A stretch of DNA of 64,000 nucleotides from Cornus controversa (lineage: Eukaryota > Streptophyta > Magnoliopsida > Cornales > Cornaceae). The stretch is taken from NCBI GenBank assembly GCA_026545225.1, contig CM048849.1, positions 30,390,336 to 30,454,335 of the forward strand, written 5' to 3'. The translations under genes and the position numbers were made by a program. The notes beneath the pieces are model-generated. The model did not search any database, was not told the origin of the DNA, and saw only the letters and a program-made list of their open reading frames with translations. This document shows positions 58,261-64,000 of this stretch, piece by piece (within the stretch, counting starts at the first letter, position 1; each line of letters begins with the position of its first letter).

Positions 58261-61200
58261 AGGTGGAGATCACACTTAATTCGAATTCCAACATGTTTGA
58301 AAGTTAGCTTATGTGAGTGGGTGGTGGATTTTACGACACGATGTCATGGTCTGAAAAATAGTTATATGAGTGAAGTGGTAGACTCTTTGACATGATGTCA
58401 TAATAATGTCACGCGATGGAGTTCATCATCTCACTCGCACAATTCACTTTCAGATACATCCAAATTCAGGCTATAAATTATTATTTTTCTAAATGAGTTT
58501 TACTCCGTAACGAGAAATTGTTATATGTTTCGGGCCATTGCTTCTGACCAAATTACATATTAAGATGATGACAAAAAATTAAATAAAGTACTAACGTTTC
58601 AACTTATTGTTTTGAATGAATTGGCAACTTGTAACACTTTTAAATTGAATTTGCAACACTTCACTTTGAGTGATAGAGCCCTTGTTTGAAGGTGTAGGTG
58701 TAACACAATTACTTGTTGCACTTCCGAAATAAAAGGATGTTATTAATGTACTCAATTTAGAAGTGTACCATCAAAGTTGTTGTTTGGAATCAAGTCCTAA
58801 TGACTAAGCGGTACGTCTTCTTCTTTTAAATTACAAAGGCTTGTGACATGTTACATGTGTCTTGAAGGAATAGTCTCACCAAAGAAAAAAAAAAAGGTCT
58901 GAAGGTGAAAGAAAAAAAAAAGGCCAATGTTTTAAGGTGCAACATAATTACTCAACGCACATTCAAGAGGTTGTCAACGCAATCAAGAGGTGTAATTTAA
59001 GTCACGTCGTTTATGTTTAGTGTTTATTATTTATAAAATAAATTCGTGGAATAAATATATTTGATAATTTTAACTTTTTTTATAAATTATCTAAATACTT
59101 TTAAAACAACACTGTAGCGAAAGCTTTTGAATTCTAAACATCGAAATGGTGTTTTAGTGTTTATGTTCAAAAAATTAGAACTTTTTTTAAAAATCTAAAA
59201 TTGTTATTATTTTAACTAAAAAGTGAAACTAAAAGTCAGAAAATGAAAAGAAAAAAATTATGAAAATCTATTACTTGATATAACGATAAAAATGTTAAAA
59301 TTATCAAGTGTAGATAGAATTGAACAATATGAATAATCACTATTTTACCTGATAATAAAAAATAGTTACTTAGGGATACCGGTGCTAAAAAAAACCTTAT
59401 TTGAGGGAGGAAAAAAATGCAAAATGCCCCAACTATCTTTTTGTCAAAGAAACAAGAATCATATTTTGTACTCTTATCATTCGTTCATTTTCAGTGTCAA
59501 AAGGGAAATAAAAATCAAAAAATAAAAAAGAAATCAGTAGCAAAAGAAGTTTAAGAGTAAGAGCATGAACCTAATTTTTTATATAGTTTATTGTGTTAAT
59601 TTTTTTTAAAAATAATTTAAGGTAACAAACATGTTTTCTGTTTATGATTTTTAAAATAAGTCAAATATTTTTGCGTTATGAAACAATTGTGTTAAACAAT
59701 GTTTAAATAAATCCTTAACACTAAACATAAATGATTACCAAAAAGACCAATAGTGTTCCATCTTCACTTTGGTTCAAATTCTCATAGAAATAAAATGTTT
59801 GTGAGTATTTTTATAAGATAAATATAATAAATAAATAAAAATTAAAAAAAATCAGAAGTCTGTTCACTGTTGTTAAGAGATTGTATGTATATAGATATGC
59901 ATCCAAATTCTTTCATGTTGCGGGTTCTCCATTGTAGCCTGGTGTAATTTTTCAACCCAATTAAATATATTTTTAACATATTATAGTTGTGTGAAAGTAG
60001 TAGATTTAATGTATTGAAATTACTATAAAAAAATTTAATACATTAAATTTGAGTATAAATAAGTAGATTTAATGTGTTAAAAATTAATTTAATTATGTTA
60101 AATGTACTCCGAATGCTGATGATGTGATAGTGTAAATTTTTTATTTTTTTTTATTGTAATAAAATTAATAATTTTTTTAAAAAATAAAAGACTTATAACA
60201 ATTGAAAATATCACGTGATTAATATCTCGAAGTATTATATAATATCTTCTCGTATAGATACACTAGAGATGCTGAGTATAATTGGGAGAGTCACCACTGT
60301 ATATACTGTACTACTTAGCACAGCTAATAGATACATGTGACCCATCATAAAGGAAATCATCACATGTCTTATCAGAGATTGTGATGGATGTGGGGTCCTC
60401 ACAGTAAGTACCTCTCTGTTGCCACGTGGTTGAGAAGTAGTGGATCAGAAGGATTGATTACGTTCAGGTGTATCCAGACCTATCCTATTCAGTGATAGAC
60501 TGTTTTTGACACGCCTGATTAGTGTACATCTGATTGTATTGCTGACGCGCGGTGCTGAGTGGAACTGAGAGCCCATTTACTGAGGCAGCTCGAGATCCAA
60601 AATTTACTGAGGGTGTTTGGTCACAGGACTTAGTTTGAACGGTACATTTCCATCCGGTGTTTGGTTGAACTACTACTCCCTCGTTCTGAACGAATATGAA
60701 CCTACAACATGCGTACTCACACGTGTCCGGAAGTGCATTGACCACGTTTGAGAAGGATGGAGGTGGACTTTGACGTGCAGGTGATGAATCACGTGGGAAG
60801 GTGCATGGGGAAGAGTGTTGGGATTGGGTTTATTTGGAAATTTGGATGTATTTGTAGGCGCAAAATTACACAAACCTGACAAACTTGTTCGGGCATGTGA
60901 TATATGAAGATACATACATAGATATATGTATTATTGTATCATAGTATTTGCATCTAAGCCCCTGTGTCACATAATTTTTGCTTCAGTTTTTACTTAAAAG
61001 AAAAAGGAAAGTAGAAGTTAAATGAGAAAGCCGGTATTCATCAATTTTCTTTGAATGCTCTTTTTGAATTCTGAATCTCTTTAGCCTTACCAATCCAAAT
61101 ACTCTCAAAAATGACTTTTGAGCTTGAAAAGTCGAAAGTCGCTTTTCAAAAGTCAATCCAAATAGGAATTAAATATATAGATATTGTCCAAACTAATAGA

Positions 61201-61300
61201 AAGTACAAATTTAAATTTTAATTAAATTAAAATAAAAAAATTACCCATTTAAAATAATTGTTAATTGGGGAAGTTTTCAAATATCTGCACACAAAGTCAT
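58261..61300. other. Long non-coding interval
   Basis: AT-rich, with A/T homopolymers. The block 60260-60900 is less AT-rich and has an 86-codon minus-strand frame (60745-60485) without any motif I recognise. CACGTG-like ABRE/G-box motifs occur near 60421 and 60791, but there is no assignable gene. I see no element termini in this interval. Confidence 0.45.
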
Positions 61301-61310
61301 TCTTCACATT

Positions 61311-61533
61311 TTATAAAAAAAATTCGGTAACCAGGATTCCAAGACTTTGCCCGACTAATCTCTAGGACACCCTGTAAAGGGCCCCCTCCACACGAGTCGA
61401 ATAAAATTCAGTTTGCGCCACGGATGTGACCCATAAGGAATTGTTTGTACTCTAGGAAAGTCGAACCTTAGACCTAATTGTCCACGAGGCACCAGAACTA
61501 AGTGAGTTTGTCACTAGAGCTAACCCCTTGGGG
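61311..61533 (-). mobile_element. tRNA-derived SINE with 8-bp target duplication
   Basis: On the minus strand it starts CCCCAAGGGGTTAGCTCTAG, with A-box-like TAGCTCTAGTG, and has a B-box AGGTTCGACTTTCC about 50 bp downstream. It ends in GGTAACCGAATTTTTTTT. Direct copies of TTCACATT at 61303-61310 and 61534-61541 flank it. The T-rich 3' end and the GTGCCTCGTGGACAATTAGG segment resemble plant Au-type SINEs as I remember them. It would be transcribed by RNA polymerase III and moved by a LINE. Confidence 0.8.
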
Positions 61534-61779
61534 TTCACATTCCATAATTGTCAACTTAAGAATGTCGTAAAGCACAAATGGTCTTCAAACTCTAAAAGAC
61601 GTCTTCATATATCAATCCAACCCCTCCACCAATCAACCCATATATTTAATCTCAACAAAGAGGTTTTGGATATAGTCTATATATGATTTTGTGATTGACC
61701 ATCAGCGAAATGGGCCCCTATAAGGCTTTAAGCCCAAATAACTTCATTCTATTATATTTTCAATCCAACTAAAATTTTT

Positions 61780-63496
61780 TGAAAGTTAATATTCTAAAAG
61801 GTTTCAATTCTTCCTTCAAGGAGGACACAAAACCTAAACATCACAAATATGGTCTTGATTCCCAAGGTAAATAATCATACCAATATGTTTCAACTTTGCC
61901 CAATCTCTTTATGTAATGTTGTGTATAAATTATATTCAAAACTCCTTACTAATCATCTCAAGCAATTTATTCCTATCATTATAAGTGAAAATCAGAGTGC
62001 ATTTGTGCCTAGGCTAGGGATGGCAACGAGGGCGGGTTTGGGCAGAGGTGGGTACCCCTCGCCTCGCCCCGTTTAAACTTCCACAATATCAATGGCAGGT
62101 GATGGTCAGTGGCAAGCGACCATGCTCAATGGCAAGCGACGGTGGGGTGTGGGATTGTCTTGCCGTTTGGGTCTCTATTCCATAGCTGCTGAAGTAAATG
62201 TAAATTTAGGGTTATAGTTTCTATTACCTATATATATTATACGTATAATACTTATATATATATATATATATATATTAGGGTATGTTAGCAAATTTAGTAT
62301 CTAAACGGGGCGGGGCGTGGTGGGGCGACCTTGCCCCATCCCGCCTCGATCTCGTGCGTGTTTTTCCTACTAAAACGTATCCCTAATCAAATCCCAAAAA
62401 TGGGTCACCAAAATTGATTTAAATGGGGTGGGGCAAGGTAAATTGCCATCCCTATGCCTAGCATACTTATTGATGACAATATTATTGTTCACAATCTTAT
62501 GCATGTGTTGAATACTAAAGGAGAAAGGAGACCCTATTATCTTGCTATTAAACTGGATATGGTCAAGGACTATGACAGGGTTATTTGGGCTTTTATCCAA
62601 AAATTCATGGAGTAACTTGGTTTTGACAGAAGATGGGTGATGTTGATTATGAAATGCATCTGTACAATGTCTTTCTTAGTGCTAATTAATGGGAAAGATG
62701 TGATCTTTTTCCATCTTTTAGAGGTCTCAGACAAGGAGGCCCCATTTCTCCTTATTTGTTCCTCTTATGCATCAAGGGTCTCATAACTCTTATCCGAGAC
62801 GCTATGAGAAGGAAGCATCTCAAAGGCCTCAATATGGGAAGAGGTTGTCCTACAGTCTCCCATTTGCTCTTCGCCGACGATGCCCTCCTTTCGGTTAAGC
62901 TAAGGAGACTAATGTGTTTTGTATTATAAGAATTCTGAACAGATACAAATCTTTAATTGGATAGCTTGTCAACTTCAAAAAGTTATGCATCTATTCTAGA
63001 CCTAACACATCTGCTCATTTGAGAAATCAGTTGAGATTCTCTTTGGGTATAAGAAATGTTGACTGGACAACAAATATTTAGGCTTTCCATCTTTACTTGG
63101 GAGATCCAAAGTGACTTCCTTCCAATACATTTCAGATTAGATTTCTTACAAAACTAAACTTCTCAAAGGAAACTTGTTGTCCAAAGTAAGCATAAAAGTG
63201 TTGTTAAAAGTTGTACTCTCGGTTCTTCTTACTTTTTTTATGCGTTGTTTTAAAATTCCAAAGCACCATTTGCAAGGCCATTACAAGTAAATTTACAAAC
63301 TTCTGGTGGAGTGGGGACGAAAATTCAAATAAGATTAATTGGATCAGGTGGGAAAGTATTTGCAAGTCCAAAGAAGCTAGTGGTATTGGTTTCAAGAACA
63401 TTGAAGCTTTTAACTTGGCCCTCCTAGCCAAGTTGGCTTGGAGAATGAAAATTGGTGATGATTCTATGATGTTCAAGTTATTTAAAAGAAGTGTTT
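61780..63496 (+). pseudogene. LINE ORF2 reverse-transcriptase pseudogene
   Basis: A non-LTR reverse transcriptase read in pieces. ITNMVLIPKVNNHTN at 61840, then ISLCNVVYKLYSKLL and SENQSAFVP, break off at a hAT MITE. After 62463 the reading resumes SILIDDNIIVHNLMH, then IKLDMVKDYDRV. The catalytic FADD is at 62870-62881 (HLLFADDALLS). The downstream zinc-binding-region style segment at 63211-63496 includes TNFWWSGDENSNKINWIRWE, then GFKNIEAFNLALLAKLAWRM. Several stops and frameshifts lie between, and the 3' end is cut by an LTR element at 63497. The RT once primed on nicked target DNA; this copy is dead. Confidence 0.92.
62015..62454. mobile_element. hAT-type MITE (TAGGGATGGCAA family) inside the LINE
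   Basis: The ends TAGGGATGGCAA and TTGCCATCCCTA are perfect inverted repeats familiar from plant hAT MITEs. The flanks TGCCTAGGC (62006-62014) and TGCCTAGC (62455-62462) give an 8-bp target duplication with one inserted G. The LINE reading is restored if the element and one copy are removed. The interior contains GC-rich GGCGGGG blocks and a TA microsatellite (62254-62275). Confidence 0.9.
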
Positions 63497-63847
63497 TGTT
63501 ACGTGTATAATTTGTTTGTAGTTGACTTAGTATTTCTATTTTGGTTGCTTTTGAATTAGTCTATGTATTCACGTAGTCCTATTTAGAAAATAGGACGTAG
63601 TGGTAGCACTATCTAAAAAATAAGTCACAATGGAGTTTGTTTTACATGTTCATGTATTTAAGTGGTTCCACGGTCAATAAGAATGGCAGTCAATGAATTA
63701 CCTAAACTCAGAGTCTTTTGAAGACTTGCTACCTTCGAAGTAGCTTTGGAGGTTGCTACCCTCAGATTAGCTTGTTATCTTATCGTTTATTAATCATCAC
63801 TCTTCTTTTTCCTTGTTCTAGTATAAGGGACATATCAATATGTAACA
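63497..63847 (+). repeat. 5' LTR of an LTR retrotransposon inserted in the LINE
   Basis: Starts TGTTAC and ends GTAACA, a perfect 6-bp inverted terminus, 351 bp long, and is followed one base later by a primer-binding site. It interrupts the LINE reading frame. A short inverted motif TCCTATTTAGAAAATAGGA lies near 63576-63596. The rest of the element is outside the window. Confidence 0.85.
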
Positions 63848-63848
63848 G

Positions 63849-63860
63849 TGGTATCAGAGC
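63849..63860 (+). promoter_or_regulatory. Primer-binding site (initiator Met-tRNA)
   Basis: TGGTATCAGAGC directly after the LTR end. Confidence 0.93.
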
Positions 63861-63876
63861 TTAAATCCTAAGACTT

Positions 63877-64000
63877 ATGAAGGACTCAGACCTCCCAAAA
63901 ACTCGTCTTAAGAATCTGTCAGATATGGTAGCCAAACAAGGCTCAATGTTGTAGTAAATTGACTAAAATACTTCTATTTTCATAAACGAGGTTTGGCACC
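63877..64000 (+). pseudogene. Start of a gag-like leader, broken
   Basis: ATG near 63877 reads MKDSDLPKTRLKNLSDMVAK, then QGSML, followed by two stops. It resembles the TRLK.LE.MVA.QGSMLE opening of some plant Ty3/gypsy gag proteins, but only about 25 codons are visible before the stops and the window edge. Confidence 0.35.

Noticed and set aside
60485..60745. 86-codon minus-strand frame as a small cysteine-containing protein
   Set aside because: No motif, signal peptide or splice context; moderate GC alone is not enough.

Overview
This window is AT-rich nuclear DNA from a flowering plant, almost certainly a eudicot. The evidence is GT-AG introns, a subfamily-XII LRR receptor kinase, an isoprenylated metallochaperone-like (HIPP) protein, a plant-specific 154-residue protein, and many plant transposable elements (Ty1/copia, Ty3/gypsy Del/Tekay-like, TRIM, CACTA, hAT, MULE-type foldback, LINE, SINE). 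I cannot name the species. Only three loci look like intact host genes: the LRR receptor kinase at 15372-18738 (+, one intron), the 154-aa protein at 27408-27872 (+), and the HIPP gene at 52027-54042 (+, two introns). They are unrelated single-gene loci and do not form a pathway or cluster.

Layout. 1-1950 is the 3' part of a decayed copia element. 3190-3970 is a GC-rich gypsy-type LTR remnant with short tandem repeats. 4843-8393 is a complete non-autonomous CACTA element with a 3-bp target duplication, inserted into an LTR-like repeat (about 4660-9425) whose relative lies at about 24460-25290. 10028-10276 is a solo TRIM LTR. 10407-11278 and 14199-14585 are inverted-repeat MITEs. The 5' flank of the receptor kinase (12960-15240) holds three degenerate copies of one block. 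19000-27300 is mostly MITEs, minisatellites and a LINE scrap.

28860-48083 is a deep nest. A minus-strand plant-mobile-domain (PMD)-like pseudogene was split by a full-length decayed copia element (29382-37488). That copia later received a minus-strand TRIM (30135-30704) and a 2.44-kb solo LTR of Del/Tekay type (32252-34691). Next comes a minus-strand Del/Tekay-like element (38242-46634) that retains only a gag-like pseudogene and carries a roughly 51-bp minisatellite where pol would be expected. Its left LTR contains a second complete TRIM (40542-41111). A second PMD-like pseudogene (46635-48083) follows.

48798-51200 has MITEs. The HIPP gene follows, then a hAT MITE nested in an inverted-repeat element, then a striking 2.04-kb foldback element (56215-58250) with a 10-bp target duplication. 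The right end has a tRNA-derived SINE and a LINE reverse-transcriptase pseudogene interrupted by a hAT MITE and, at the window edge, by a new LTR element. I found no CRISPR array, rRNA gene or functional tRNA gene. All identifications are by eye from sequence motifs. Boundaries supported by target duplications are precise and the others are approximate.
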